Assembly (NCBI RefSeq): GCF_003053725.1
Contig: NZ_QAYC01000016.1
Location: 1-64,000, forward strand
Direction of reading: 5' to 3'
From: Rhodovulum kholense
GTDB lineage: Bacteria; Pseudomonadota; Alphaproteobacteria; Rhodobacterales; Rhodobacteraceae
DNA length: 64,000 bases
Made by a program: the position numbers and the translations under genes. The notes under the pieces were generated by a model. The model made no database searches. It was given only the letters and a program-made list of their open reading frames with translations, and had not been told where the DNA came from. Within the stretch, counting starts at the first letter, position 1. Each line of letters begins with the position of its first letter. This document shows, one piece after another, positions 29,414 through 38,664 of this stretch.

Positions 29414-30829
29414 TCAGACCGTTTCGGCCAGCAGTTCGCGCACGTCGGTCAGGTGCCCCGTGACCGCCGCCGCCGCGGCCATGACCGGGCTCATCAGATG
29501 GGTGCGCCCGCCCCGGCCCATGCGGCCCTCGAAGTTGCGGTTCGAGGTGGCGGCACAGCGTTCGCCCGGCGCCAGCTGGTCGGGGTTCATGCCCAGACAC
29601 ATCGAACAGCCGGCAAGCCGCCATTCGAAGCCCGCCTCGGTAAAGACCTTGTCGAGCCCCTCTTCCTCGGCCTGCGCCCGCACCAGCCCCGAACCCGGCA
29701 CGACCATGCCGCGCACGCCCGGCGCCAGTGTCTTGCCCTTCAGGATTTCGGCCGCGGCGCGCAGATCCTCGATCCGGCCATTCGTGCAGGACCCGATGAA
29801 GACCGCATCGACCTTGATCTCGGTCAGCGGCGTGCCGGGTTTCAGCCCCATATAGTCGAGCGACCGGCGCGCGGCCTCGACCTTGCCGCCCTGGAAGTCC
29901 CCGGGCGCGGGCACGGTGCCGGTGATCGGCAGCACGTCCTCGGGCGAGGTGCCCCAGGTCACCACGGGGGCGATGTCCTCGGCGCGGATGGTCACGACCT
30001 TGTCCCAATGGGCGTTGTCGTCGGATTTGAGCGTCTTCCACCAGGTCAGCGCGGCTTCCCATTGCGCGCCCTTCGGCGCATGGGGGCGGCCCTTGACGTA
30101 GTCGAAGGTGGTGTCGTCGGGCGCGATCAGGCCCGCGCGCGCGCCGCCCTCGATCGCCATGTTGCAGACCGTCATCCGGCCTTCCATCGAAAGCGCGCGG
30201 ATCGCTTCGCCGCAATATTCGATGACATAGCCGGTGCCGCCCGCGGTGCCGGTCTTGCCGATCACCGCAAGGGTGATGTCCTTGGCCGTGACGCCCGGCG
30301 GCAGGGTGCCGGTGATCTCGACCTTCATGTTCTTCGACTTCTTCTGGATCAGCGTCTGGGTGGCCAGAACATGTTCGACCTCGGAGGTGCCGATCCCGTG
30401 CGCCAGCGCCCCGAAGGCGCCATGGGTCGCGGTATGGCTGTCGCCGCAGACAACGGTCATGCCGGGCAGGGTCCAGCCCTGTTCGGGGCCGACGATATGC
30501 ACGATCCCCTGCCGGATATCCGAGACCGGGTAATAGACCACGCCGAAATCGCGCGCGTTCTTGTCGAGCGCCTCGACCTGGATGCGGCTTTCCTCGTTGT
30601 CGATCTTCGTCTCGCGCCCTTCGGTGGTGGGCACGTTGTGATCTGGCACGGCGATGGTCTTTTCGGGCGCGCGCACGGTGCGGCCCGACATCCGCAGGCC
30701 TTCGAAGGCTTGTGGGCTCGTCACCTCATGCACGAGATGGCGGTCGATATACAGAAGGCAGGTGCCGTCCTCGGCCTGGTCGACCAGGTGGGCATCCCAC
30801 AGCTTGTCATAGAGGGTCTTGCCGGTCAT
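29414..30829 (-). CDS. leuC: 3-isopropylmalate dehydratase large subunit
   Basis: 471 residues, standard LeuC, an aconitase-type [4Fe-4S] enzyme. Cluster cysteines lie in [12 protein letters not shown] and in [33 protein letters not shown]-type histidines (core [11 protein letters not shown]) are intact. ATG 30829 gives the family N-terminus [16 protein letters not shown]. The start is preceded by a possible 28-codon leader ORF and hairpin. It heads the leuC / hdeD-like / leuD / EEP / leuB series. Confidence 0.97.
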   Translation of the reverse strand: MTGKTLYDKLWDAHLVDQAEDGTCLLYIDRHLVHEVTSPQAFEGLRMSGRTVRAPEKTIAVPDHNVPTTEGRETKIDNEESRIQVEALDKNARDFGVVYYPVSDIRQGIVHIVGPEQGWTLPGMTVVCGDSHTATHGAFGALAHGIGTSEVEHVLATQTLIQKKSKNMKVEITGTLPPGVTAKDITLAVIGKTGTAGGTGYVIEYCGEAIRALSMEGRMTVCNMAIEGGARAGLIAPDDTTFDYVKGRPHAPKGAQWEAALTWWKTLKSDDNAHWDKVVTIRAEDIAPVVTWGTSPEDVLPITGTVPAPGDFQGGKVEAARRSLDYMGLKPGTPLTEIKVDAVFIGSCTNGRIEDLRAAAEILKGKTLAPGVRGMVVPGSGLVRAQAEEEGLDKVFTEAGFEWRLAGCSMCLGMNPDQLAPGERCAATSNRNFEGRMGRGGRTHLMSPVMAAAAAVTGHLTDVRELLAETV

Positions 30830-30885
30830 GGAATTCTCCGCGGCTATGTCACTTGGCAAATGGAGAAACGGGTGCTGACGCCGCC

Positions 30886-30972
30886 TCAAAGGCGGGCGAG
30901 CACCGATCGGGTCGCGCCGAAGAATCGCCAGGGCAGGCGCGCGCGGTCGTCCATGTCGAAGACGCGTTTCAT
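30886..30972 (-). CDS. Possible 28-residue small protein or leader peptide before leuC
   Basis: The minus strand offers ATG 30972 with AAAGGAG about 12 bases upstream and a 28-codon frame (starts [20 protein letters not shown]) with the GC-rich third positions of local genes. Its TGA stop lies in the loop of a hairpin CCGCC-TCAAA-GGCGG (30881-30895), 56 bases before the leuC start. It has only three leucines and none in a run, so it is not a classical leucine attenuator peptide. Translation is unproven. Confidence 0.35.
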   Translation of the reverse strand: MKRVFDMDDRARLPWRFFGATRSVLARL

Positions 30973-31156
30973 GCCGCTGGGATACTCCTTTGCCCCGCGT
31001 CGATCAAGGGCATGCGCTTGCCGGCACGTCGCTTCGTGGTCTTCATCTTGGCGGGCCGGAGGTATGGTCACCTATATATGGGGTAAAAGCCCAAGATCTA
31101 TTGATTTACGTAAGGGAATACATCATCGTTCTTCTGTTATCCAGAGAGGTGATCCG
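30973..31156. promoter_or_regulatory. AT-richer divergent intergenic region (30830-31156 overall)
   Basis: Apart from the possible 28-codon frame, this stretch has no gene. The part 31060-31140 is unusually AT-rich for the window (CCTATATATGGGG, TTGATTTACGTAAGG) and should contain the promoter of the small basic protein at 31157; the other strand should hold the leuC promoter. I could not fix -35/-10 boxes with confidence. Confidence 0.35.
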
Positions 31157-31285
31157 ATGGCTCCGAAGACAGTGAACAAGAGCGCGAAGACCGGGCAGTT
31201 CGTTTCGAATGCCAAGGTCAGGTCCGCTCCCGCGACAACTTATAAGCAAACCGTGGCGCCGAAAGGCAAGAAGGGCAAAAACTAG
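31157..31285 (+). CDS. Small basic protein of 42 residues, unknown function
   Basis: A short frame preceded by GAGAGGTGATCC six bases before ATG 31157. The product MAPKTVNKSAKTGQFVSNAK... is very lysine-rich and ends PKGKKGKN. The pattern S-x-KTGxFV followed by a P-x-TTY element resembles small conserved proteins sometimes seen near mobile or toxin-antitoxin genes, but I do not recognise a named family. No partner gene is adjacent. Its codons are less GC-rich than those of neighbouring genes, suggesting acquisition or a regulatory constraint. Confidence 0.55.
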   Translation: MAPKTVNKSAKTGQFVSNAKVRSAPATTYKQTVAPKGKKGKN

Positions 31286-31399
31286 TCCCGGATCAAACGG
31301 TTTCGCTCTGTTCGGGGCGAGGAAATCCAAGGGCGGCCTGACTGCATGAGGCGTTTGGTTTTCCGCCTTCCTGACCTAATCTTGGGGAAAGGAGGCCCG

Positions 31400-32725
31400 A
31401 TGGAGAGCGATCCGACTCCGATCCTGCAGGAATTGCAGGCCTTGGCCGAGCAGGGCAGGGGTTTCTTCCAAAGCCTGACCCGGCCGGGCTGGCGGCTTTA
31501 TCAGATCGGCATCCTGCTGGGGCTGTTTGCGCTGGCCCAGCTGGGCGCCTGGGCGCTTTACGGACGGCTCTACGGCTGGCTTCGGGCGCGCGAGGGCTGG
31601 CCGATGTGGCGGTTCCGCACCGGGCTGATCCTGCTGCGGCGGCTGCGGATCATCCTGCTGGTCATCCTTGCCTGGGTCACGGTCTGGGCCATGCGCGAGG
31701 TGACCTGGCCCTCGCGCAGCTATCTGGTGGCCATCGGCGCGACGCTGGCGACGGCCTGGCTGTTCGTGGGGCTTGCCGCGCGGCTGGTGCGCAACCCCTT
31801 TCTGCGGCGCCTCGTGACCTGGGGGCTCTGGGTCTATGTCACGCTTTATGTCGTCGGCCTGACCGAAGAGGCGGCGGCGCTGCTCGACTCGGTCCGGCTG
31901 GGCATGGGCGATCTGCAGCTTTCGGCGCTGACCCTGCTCAGGGCCGCGGTGGTGACCGGCGTGCTTTTCACCGGCGCCCGGCTGATCGCCACCACCTCGG
32001 CGGCCCGCATCCGGCGGGACGACGACATCTCGCCCTCGATGCGGGTGCTGATCGTCAAGCTCTTGCAGCTATGCCTTTACGGCGCGGCGGTGTTTCTGGG
32101 GCTCAAGCTCGCGGGCTTCGACCTGACCGGGCTGGCGGTGCTGTCGGGCGCCATCGGTGTGGGCCTGGGCTTCGGGTTGCAGAAGGTTGTCTCGAACCTC
32201 GTCTCGGGCGTCATCATCCTGCTCGACAAGTCGGTCAAGCCGGGCGACGTGATCTCGCTGGGCGACACCTTTGGCTGGATCAACGCGCTGGGCGCACGCT
32301 ATGTCTCGGTCGTCACCCGCGAGGGCAAGGAATACCTGATCCCGAACGAGGATCTGATCACCAGCCAGGTGGTCAACTGGTCCCATTCCAACGAATTTGT
32401 CCGGCTCGACATCTTTTTCGGCACTGCCTATGCGGACGACCCGCACCGGGTGCGTCGGCTGGCGGTCGAGGCGGCGGCCAGCGTGCCCCGGGTGCTGGCC
32501 GACAGGCCGCCCGTATGCCATATCGTGGGCTTCGGCGACAGTTCGGTCGACTACATCCTGCGGTTCTGGATCGTCGATCCCAGCGAGGGCCTGACCAATG
32601 TCCGGGGCGCGGTCTTTCTGGCGCTCTGGGACGCGTTCCAGGCCAACGACATCACCATTCCCTTCCCGCAGCGCGAGGTGAAAATCCTGCCCGGCAGCCG
32701 CCTCGCCGCCGCTCCGCCCGACTGA
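31400..32725 (+). CDS. MscS-type mechanosensitive channel
   Basis: 441 residues. Several N-terminal membrane helices precede the MscS pore helix and beta domain: VLSGAIGVGLGFGLQKVVSN, then SGVIILLDKSVKPGDVISLGD and the DLITSQVVNWSHSN segment. It belongs to the larger MscS-like proteins that carry extra helices before the core. It would gate under membrane tension. ATG 31400 follows GGAGGCCCG; the frame upstream is out of family. SOUL-family gene follows after 33 bases, so the pair may form an operon. Confidence 0.9.
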   Translation: MESDPTPILQELQALAEQGRGFFQSLTRPGWRLYQIGILLGLFALAQLGAWALYGRLYGWLRAREGWPMWRFRTGLILLRRLRIILLVILAWVTVWAMREVTWPSRSYLVAIGATLATAWLFVGLAARLVRNPFLRRLVTWGLWVYVTLYVVGLTEEAAALLDSVRLGMGDLQLSALTLLRAAVVTGVLFTGARLIATTSAARIRRDDDISPSMRVLIVKLLQLCLYGAAVFLGLKLAGFDLTGLAVLSGAIGVGLGFGLQKVVSNLVSGVIILLDKSVKPGDVISLGDTFGWINALGARYVSVVTREGKEYLIPNEDLITSQVVNWSHSNEFVRLDIFFGTAYADDPHRVRRLAVEAAASVPRVLADRPPVCHIVGFGDSSVDYILRFWIVDPSEGLTNVRGAVFLALWDAFQANDITIPFPQREVKILPGSRLAAAPPD

Positions 32726-32758
32726 CAGCCCCCCGTTCCGCCAAAGGAGTCCCGTCCG

Positions 32759-33367
32759 ATGCCCCGTCCCGTTCGTTTGTCAGGCCCCGTCTTTTTATCA
32801 GGTCTCGCCCTGGCCGCGACCCTGGCCGCAAACCTCGTCCGCGCCGACAGCTATCGGGGCTATCCCGAGGTGCCCTACCGGGCCGAGCGCCAGATGGGCG
32901 CCGTCGAGCTGCGCCACTATCCCGCCCGCACCATCGCCGAGGTCATCGTCGACGGGACGCGCTTTGCCGCCATAAATCGCGGCTTCAGCGAGCTGGCCCA
33001 TTACATTTTCGGCGAGAATGCGGCGGGCGAAAAGATCGCCATGACCGTGCCGGTGGGCCAGACCCGGACCGATCGTGGCTGGGCAATCCGCTTTACGATG
33101 CCCGAGGACGCGACGCCTGAGACCCTGCCCGAGCCGACGAAATCCTGGGTCCGGCTGCGGCGTCTGCCGCCCGAAACCCTTCTTGTCCTGCGCTTTTCCG
33201 GCCGCGCCACGGCCGAGAAGCTGAACGCCGCCGGGCGCGATCTGGTGGCCGAGGGCAAGGCGCGGGGCCTGCACCTGACCGGGCCCGCCCGGCTGATGTT
33301 CTACGACGACCCTTTCACCATGCCCTGGAACCGGCGCAACGAGGTCGGCTACCTTGTGGCGCCATGA
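32759..33367 (+). CDS. Exported SOUL-family heme-binding-like protein
   Basis: 202 residues with a signal peptide (hydrophobic stretch 9-27, ending VRADS). The SOUL/p22HBP fold is recognisable in VELRHYPARTIAEV, FSELAHYIFGENAAGEKIAMTVPV and the C-terminal MFYDDPFTMPWNRRNEV. In eukaryotes the family binds tetrapyrroles; the bacterial role is unclear. Strong AAAGGAG precedes ATG 32759. It is tightly spaced after the MscS-type gene. Confidence 0.88.
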   Translation: MPRPVRLSGPVFLSGLALAATLAANLVRADSYRGYPEVPYRAERQMGAVELRHYPARTIAEVIVDGTRFAAINRGFSELAHYIFGENAAGEKIAMTVPVGQTRTDRGWAIRFTMPEDATPETLPEPTKSWVRLRRLPPETLLVLRFSGRATAEKLNAAGRDLVAEGKARGLHLTGPARLMFYDDPFTMPWNRRNEVGYLVAP

Positions 33368-33492
33368 CGCCGCTCCGCCTGCAGCGCGCATTGAGATTTT
33401 AACCCAGGGATGCTAGATATGACCTATGCCCAGCGCCGGGGCACCGACGGCGCGCCGCGTAGGAGGACAATGTCCTGTCTCACAATCTTGAG

Positions 33493-33894
33493 GTGGCCTT
33501 TGACGGGGCCGCAGCAATGGCAGCGATGAACGCGCTGCTTCCGGATGTGTCGAGTGAAGAGCTCCTCGATCGCATCCTCGCCTCCCTCGACGACGACAAG
33601 GCCGAAGACGTGGTCCGTATCGACCTGCGCGGCAAGTCCAGCGTGGCCGATTACATGGTCATATGTTCCGGCCGTTCGACCCGGCAGGTCTCGGCCATCG
33701 CCGAAAAGCTGAAGGACCGCCTCAAGGAGGATCTGGGCCGCAGCTGCAAGATCGAGGGGAAGGATCAGGGCGACTGGGTGCTGATCGATGTGGGCGACGT
33801 GATCGTGCACGTCTTCCGTCCCGAGGTCCGCGAGTTCTACCAGCTCGAGAAGATGTGGATGCCCGCCGGCGCGATGAACTCCGCCCGCGCCTGA
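33493..33894 (+). CDS. rsfS: Ribosomal silencing factor
   Basis: 133 residues from the GTG at 33493. Family motifs are KAEDVVRIDLRGKSSVADYMVICSG (core DLRGKSSVADYMV) and DWVLIDVGDVIVHVFRPEVREFY. RsfS binds uL14 of the large subunit and blocks subunit joining. The start is uncertain: a perfect AGGAGG at 33461-33466 sits 27 bases before this GTG, in-frame alternatives are CTG 33475, ATG 33517 and ATG 33526. The last overlaps the stop of a 19-codon ORF that starts at 33470. Its stop overlaps the rlmH start by one base (TGATG). Confidence 0.92.
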   Translation: MAFDGAAAMAAMNALLPDVSSEELLDRILASLDDDKAEDVVRIDLRGKSSVADYMVICSGRSTRQVSAIAEKLKDRLKEDLGRSCKIEGKDQGDWVLIDVGDVIVHVFRPEVREFYQLEKMWMPAGAMNSARA

Positions 33895-34364
33895 TGCGCG
33901 TCCATGTCTGCGCCGTGGGGCGCCTGCGCAAGGGCCCCGAGCGCGACCTGATCGAGGATTACACCGCCCGGTTCGACCGGACCGGCCGGAGCCTCGGGCT
34001 CGGCCCGCTGACCTTCGCCGAAGTCGAGGACCGCAAGGGCGGCGGCCCGGCCGCCGAGGCGGCGCTTCTGGACCGCGCCCTGCCGCAGGGCGCTGCGATC
34101 TGTGCCCTCGACGAACGCGGCCGGACCCTCGCCTCGCCCGATTTCGCCGATCTGCTGGCGCGCTGGCGCGATGCCGGCCGGGGGGATGCGGCCTTCCTGA
34201 TCGGCGGCGCCGACGGGCTCGATCCGGCTCTGGTCGCCCGGGCCGACGCGGTGCTGTCCTTTGGGCCGATGGTCTGGCCCCATATGCTGGCCCGTGCCAT
34301 GCTCAGCGAACAACTGTACCGCGCCGCCAGTATCCTTGCCGGTCTGCCCTATCACCGCGTCTGA
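33894..34364 (+). CDS. rlmH: 23S rRNA pseudouridine-1915 N3-methyltransferase
   Basis: 156 residues, a SPOUT-class methyltransferase. The knot region contains LDERGRTLASPDFADLL, FLIGGADGL and the C-terminal SEQLYRAASILAGLPYHR with the conserved histidine. It methylates pseudouridine 1915 in helix 69 of 23S rRNA. It overlaps rsfS by one base, the common pairing of these ribosome genes. Confidence 0.95.
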   Translation: MRVHVCAVGRLRKGPERDLIEDYTARFDRTGRSLGLGPLTFAEVEDRKGGGPAAEAALLDRALPQGAAICALDERGRTLASPDFADLLARWRDAGRGDAAFLIGGADGLDPALVARADAVLSFGPMVWPHMLARAMLSEQLYRAASILAGLPYHRV

Positions 34365-34554
34365 TCTTCTTCTTGGCCCAAATACCCCCTTCCCGCGCCC
34401 GCAGGGCGCGGCCAGTGGCCACCGGGATGCCGTTCGGCCGCATTTGCAACTCGCCCCGGAAGCGCCCGTGTGACAGGCTGCCATCGACGGCCGCTGTTGT
34501 CCTCTGGCCCCGTGCCTTCTAGAAGGGGCGCAACTGCAGAAGGGTGCTTTTGCC

Positions 34555-36075
34555 ATGACCACACCGAAACCCGTCATTCTGTGCATTCTCGATGGCTGGG
34601 GCATCGGCCCCACCCATGACGACAATGCCCCGCTGCTGGCCGAGACGCCCAATTTCGACCGGCTGATGCAGACCTGCCCCAATGCGATCCTGACCACCTT
34701 CGGGCCCGATGTCGGCTTGCCGACGGGGCAGATGGGCAATTCCGAGGTCGGCCATACCAATATCGGTGCCGGCCGGGTGGTGGCGATGGATCTGGGCCAG
34801 ATCGACCTGTCGATCGAGGATGGCAGCTTCTTCCGGCAACCCGCCCTGACCGGCTTCATCGACAAGATGAAGGCCTCGGGCGGCACGGCGCATCTGCTGG
34901 GGCTTGTGTCCGATGGCGGGGTGCATGGCCACATCGCCCATATCCTCGCAGCCGCCCGCTGCATCGCCGAGGCAGGCGTCCCGGTTGCCATCCATGCCCT
35001 GACCGACGGGCGTGACGTGCCGCCGCAATCGGCCGACCGCTTCATCCCCGAACTTGCAGAGGGCCTGCCCGAGGGCGCGCATATCGCCACCGTGATCGGG
35101 CGCTATTATGCGATGGACCGCGACAATCGCTGGGAACGGGTCAAGCTCGCCTATCACGCCATGGCCAACGGCCTTGGCGAAGAGGTCGCCAGCGCCGAAG
35201 AGGCCGTGCAGAAGGCCTATGATCGCGGCGAGACCGACGAGTTCATCCACCCCTCGGTGGTCGCGGGCCATGACGGCATCAAGGATGGCGACGGACTCTT
35301 CTGTCTCAATTTCCGGGCCGACCGCGCCCGCGAGATCCTGCGCGCCTTCGCCCAGCCCGATTTCGACAGTTTCGATACCGGGACCCGGCCGCAGCTCGCC
35401 GCGCTGCTGGGGATGGTCGAATATTCGGTCGAGCACAACGCCTGGATGGACACAGTCTTTCCCAAGCGCAAGATCGTCAACACCCTGGGCGAATGGGTCG
35501 CCAAGCAGGGGCTGACCCAGTTCCGGCTGGCCGAGACCGAGAAATACCCCCATGTCACCTTCTTCCTGAACGGCGGCAAGGAAGCGCCCGAAGTGGGCGA
35601 GGACCGCTTCATGCCGCCAAGCCCGAAGGTCGCGACCTATGACCTGGCGCCCGAGATGTCGGCCGAGGCGGTCGGCGACAAGCTGGTCGAGGCCATCGGC
35701 AAGGGCTATGACCTGATCGTCGTGAACTTCGCCAATCCCGACATGGTCGGCCATACCGGCATCCTGTCGGCGGCCATGAAGGCTTGCGAGGCGGTGGACC
35801 GCAATCTCGGCCGCGCACTCGAGGCGCTTGCGGCGGCGGGCGGTGCGATGATCGTCACCGCCGATCACGGCAATTGCGAGACCCTGATCGACCCGGCGAC
35901 GGGCGGCCCGCATACCGCGCATACCCTGAACCCGGTGCCGGTGATTCTGGTCGGCGGGCCCGAGGGTGCGCGGCTTCGCAACGGGCGGCTGGCCGATCTG
36001 GCGCCGACCGTTCTGGAGCTGATGAACCTGCCGAAACCGCCCGAGATGACGGGCGAAACCCTGATCGGCGTGTGA
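34555..36075 (+). CDS. gpmI: 2,3-bisphosphoglycerate-independent phosphoglycerate mutase
   Basis: 506 residues, an alkaline-phosphatase-superfamily manganese enzyme of glycolysis. The catalytic serine is S63 in MGNSEVGHTNIGAGR and a metal ligand is D13 in ILDGWGIGPT; VANFANPDMVGHTG-type (here VVNFANPDMVGHTG) and TADHGNCE metal motifs are present. Ribosome site is weak, but ATG 34555 matches the family. It heads the operon gpmI, envC-like, ctpA, rppH (gap 10 bases to the next). Confidence 0.96.
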   Translation: MTTPKPVILCILDGWGIGPTHDDNAPLLAETPNFDRLMQTCPNAILTTFGPDVGLPTGQMGNSEVGHTNIGAGRVVAMDLGQIDLSIEDGSFFRQPALTGFIDKMKASGGTAHLLGLVSDGGVHGHIAHILAAARCIAEAGVPVAIHALTDGRDVPPQSADRFIPELAEGLPEGAHIATVIGRYYAMDRDNRWERVKLAYHAMANGLGEEVASAEEAVQKAYDRGETDEFIHPSVVAGHDGIKDGDGLFCLNFRADRAREILRAFAQPDFDSFDTGTRPQLAALLGMVEYSVEHNAWMDTVFPKRKIVNTLGEWVAKQGLTQFRLAETEKYPHVTFFLNGGKEAPEVGEDRFMPPSPKVATYDLAPEMSAEAVGDKLVEAIGKGYDLIVVNFANPDMVGHTGILSAAMKACEAVDRNLGRALEALAAAGGAMIVTADHGNCETLIDPATGGPHTAHTLNPVPVILVGGPEGARLRNGRLADLAPTVLELMNLPKPPEMTGETLIGV

Positions 36076-36085
36076 GACAGGCGGC

Positions 36086-37255
36086 GTGAGACAGGCAGGC
36101 GGCCCGTTTCTCGCCCTTCTGATCGCCGGGGCCGCGCTGGCGGCCCTGTCAGTCCCGCTCTGGCCGACCCCGGCCCTGGCCCAGACCGCCGATCCGGCCG
36201 AGACCGCAGAGGCTGCGGCCGCGGCGCTGCGGGACGCCGCCGACCGGCTGCAGGCCGCGGGAGGTGCCCGCGACCGGGTCGCCGCGCTTACCGAAACCGT
36301 GCGCGCCTATGAACAGGGCCTTGCCGCCCTTCGCGAGGGGTTGCGGCGCGCCGCGGTTCGGGAACAGACCATCGCCGCCGTGCTTGATGCCCGGCGCGAG
36401 GAGATCGCCCAGCTTGTGGGCGTGCTCTCCAGCATCGAACGCAATCCCGAGGCGCTGGTTCTGCTGCACCCGACCGGGCCGCTTGGCGCCGCGCGGGCGG
36501 GCATGATGCTGGGCGAGGTGACCCCGGCGCTGCAGGCCGAGGCCGAGTCGCTGCGCGGCCAGCTGGACGAGATCGCGCTGATCCGGGCGCTGCAGGAAAG
36601 CGCGGCCGACGATCTGGCGGCGGGGCTTTCGGGGGTGCAGACCGCGCGCACCGAACTGAGCCAGGCCATCGCCGACCGCGGCGACCTGCCGCAGCGCTTT
36701 TCGGCCGACCCCGAGCGTCTGGCCCATCTGGCCGACAGCAGCGAGACGCTTGACAGCTTTGCCGCGGGGCTGTCCCAGGTCGGCGGCACCGCCCCCCAAG
36801 ACAGCGCCCCGCCCGCCTTCGAGGCGCTGGAGGGCCAGCTGCCGCTGCCGGTCGAGGGCACGCTTCTGCGCGGCTTCGAAGAGCCCGACGCGGCCGGGAT
36901 CGTCCGGCCGGGCCTGGTGCTGGCGACCCGGCCGCTGGCGCTGGTGACGACCCCGGTCGCGGCCACGATCCGCTATCGCGGGCCGCTGCTCGACTACGGA
37001 AATGTGATGGTGCTGGAACCCGCCGAGGGATATCTGCTGGTGCTTGCCGGGATGGCGCAGGTCTATGGTGCCGAGGGTCAGGTGCTTGCCGCCGGCGCGC
37101 CGGTCGGTCTCATGGGCGGTGCCGATCCCAACACGGCCGCGTTTCTGGACGCGGCGGCAGAAGGCGGTGGCAATGACCGTCCGGAAACGCTTTATATGGA
37201 ACTGAGACAGGGCGGCAGCCCCGTGGACCCTGCGCCGTGGTTCGCGCGACAGTAA
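36086..37255 (+). CDS. EnvC/LytM-like murein hydrolase activator, degenerate peptidase domain
   Basis: 389 residues starting at GTG 36086. A signal peptide (about 1-32, ending ALAQT) is followed by a long coiled-coil region (about 40-230) and a C-terminal M23/LytM fold (about 255-385: TPVAATIRYRGPLLDYGNVMVLEPAEGYLLVLAGM). The zinc ligands of active LytM peptidases (HxxxD and HxH) are absent, as in EnvC and other amidase activators. It therefore probably activates a cell-division amidase in the periplasm. Position between gpmI and ctpA is conserved in alphaproteobacteria. Confidence 0.85.
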   Translation: MRQAGGPFLALLIAGAALAALSVPLWPTPALAQTADPAETAEAAAAALRDAADRLQAAGGARDRVAALTETVRAYEQGLAALREGLRRAAVREQTIAAVLDARREEIAQLVGVLSSIERNPEALVLLHPTGPLGAARAGMMLGEVTPALQAEAESLRGQLDEIALIRALQESAADDLAAGLSGVQTARTELSQAIADRGDLPQRFSADPERLAHLADSSETLDSFAAGLSQVGGTAPQDSAPPAFEALEGQLPLPVEGTLLRGFEEPDAAGIVRPGLVLATRPLALVTTPVAATIRYRGPLLDYGNVMVLEPAEGYLLVLAGMAQVYGAEGQVLAAGAPVGLMGGADPNTAAFLDAAAEGGGNDRPETLYMELRQGGSPVDPAPWFARQ

Positions 37256-37270
37256 GGATTGAGGACGTCG

Positions 37271-38620
37271 ATGAAGAAATTCGTGGTTGCCGCATTGGGC
37301 GGTGTGGTCGCCGGAACGCTCGTCGCCACCCAGGTGGCCGGGCCGCTTCTGGCCGATGAGGCCAAGTCGAACAGCTCGGTCTACGAACAGCTCGATCTCT
37401 TCGGGGACGTCTTCGAACGGATCCGGTCGCAATATGTCGAGGAGGTCGACTCGACCAAGCTGATCGAGGCCGCGATCAACGGCATGCTGACCTCGCTCGA
37501 TCCGCATTCGAGCTATCTGCCGCCGAAGGACTTCGACGACATGCAGGTTCAGACCCGCGGCGAATTCGGCGGGCTCGGGATCGAGGTCACCCAGGAAGAC
37601 GGGTTCGTCAAGGTCGTCTCGCCGATCGACGGCACCCCGGCCGACGAGGCTGGCATCGAGTCGGGCGACTTCATCACCCATGTGAACGGCGAAAGCGTGC
37701 TGGGCCTGACGCTTGACGACGCGGTCGAGATGATGCGCGGCCCGGTCGGAAGCGAGATCGTCATCACCGTCGTGCGCAAGGGCGTCGACGAGCCCTTCGA
37801 CGTCACCATCACCCGCGACACGATCAAGCTGACCGCGGTGCGCTCGCGGGTCGAGGGCAGCACGGTCGTGCTGCGCGTCACCACCTTCAACGACCAGACC
37901 TATGCCAATCTCGAGGAAGAGTGGAACAAGTCGGTCGAGGAACTGGGCGGCATCGAGAACGTGACCGGCGTGGTGCTCGATCTGCGCAACAACCCCGGCG
38001 GGCTTCTGCCGCAGGCGATCAAGGTGTCGGATGCGTTCCTCGACGCCGGAGAGATCGTCTCGACCCGGGGCCGCAACCCGCAGGACAGCGACCGCTACAA
38101 CGCGACCAAGGGCGACCTGACCGGCGGTCTGCCGATGGTGGTGCTGATCAATGGCGGGTCGGCCTCGGCCTCGGAAATCGTGGCGGGCGCGCTGAAGGAC
38201 CATCGCCGCGCCATCGTGGTCGGCACCCGCAGCTTCGGCAAGGGGTCGGTCCAGACCGTGATGCCGCTGAAGGGCGAGGGCGCGATGCGGCTGACGACGG
38301 CGCGCTACTACACGCCCTCGGGCCGCTCGATCCAGGCGCTGGGCGTCGCGCCCGACATCGTGGTCGAACAGCCGCCGCGTCCGCCGGTGACGGAGGAAAC
38401 CGAGGATCAGCCTGCCAGCGCCGCAGCGCGGACCCGGTCCGAGGCCGATCTGCGCGGGGCGCTCGACAATGACAGCATGACCGAGGACGAGCGCAAGCAG
38501 GCCGAGGAAGAGCTGGCCAAGGCCGAAGCCGCCGCCAAGCTGCGCGAAGAGGATTACCAGCTGGCCTATGCGGTCGACATCCTCAAGGGCCTGTCGGCGC
38601 TCGACCCCGAGCACAAGTGA
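37271..38620 (+). CDS. ctpA: C-terminal processing peptidase (S41)
   Basis: 449 residues. N-terminal signal/anchor (about 1-28), PDZ domain (about 95-170, [15 protein letters not shown]) and S41 catalytic domain. The Ser-Lys dyad is predicted as S299 in [14 protein letters not shown] and K324 in [11 protein letters not shown], 25 residues apart as in E. coli Prc. It trims C-termini of envelope proteins. ATG 37271 is chosen; a longer frame to 37259 is less good. Pairing with an EnvC-like protein suggests control of peptidoglycan turnover. Confidence 0.93.
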   Translation: MKKFVVAALGGVVAGTLVATQVAGPLLADEAKSNSSVYEQLDLFGDVFERIRSQYVEEVDSTKLIEAAINGMLTSLDPHSSYLPPKDFDDMQVQTRGEFGGLGIEVTQEDGFVKVVSPIDGTPADEAGIESGDFITHVNGESVLGLTLDDAVEMMRGPVGSEIVITVVRKGVDEPFDVTITRDTIKLTAVRSRVEGSTVVLRVTTFNDQTYANLEEEWNKSVEELGGIENVTGVVLDLRNNPGGLLPQAIKVSDAFLDAGEIVSTRGRNPQDSDRYNATKGDLTGGLPMVVLINGGSASASEIVAGALKDHRRAIVVGTRSFGKGSVQTVMPLKGEGAMRLTTARYYTPSGRSIQALGVAPDIVVEQPPRPPVTEETEDQPASAAARTRSEADLRGALDNDSMTEDERKQAEEELAKAEAAAKLREEDYQLAYAVDILKGLSALDPEHK

Positions 38621-38664
38621 CACGAAAGGAGGGGGCCGGGTCGCACCGGCCCCAAAGGCACGAC

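Noticed and set aside
29394-30215. Minus-strand alternative frames within leuC
   Set aside because: They overlap leuC in another frame and have shadow composition; leuC itself is intact, so no frameshift is implied.
28751-31285. 844-codon plus-strand frame opposite hdeD-like and leuC genes
   Set aside because: Antisense to leuC over most of its length; only its last 42 codons, with their own ribosome site at 31157, are likely to be a gene.
38617-38664. GTG start for rppH overlapping the ctpA stop
   Set aside because: It would add 16 residues unlike the RppH N-terminus; ATG 38665 gives the family start [16 protein letters not shown].
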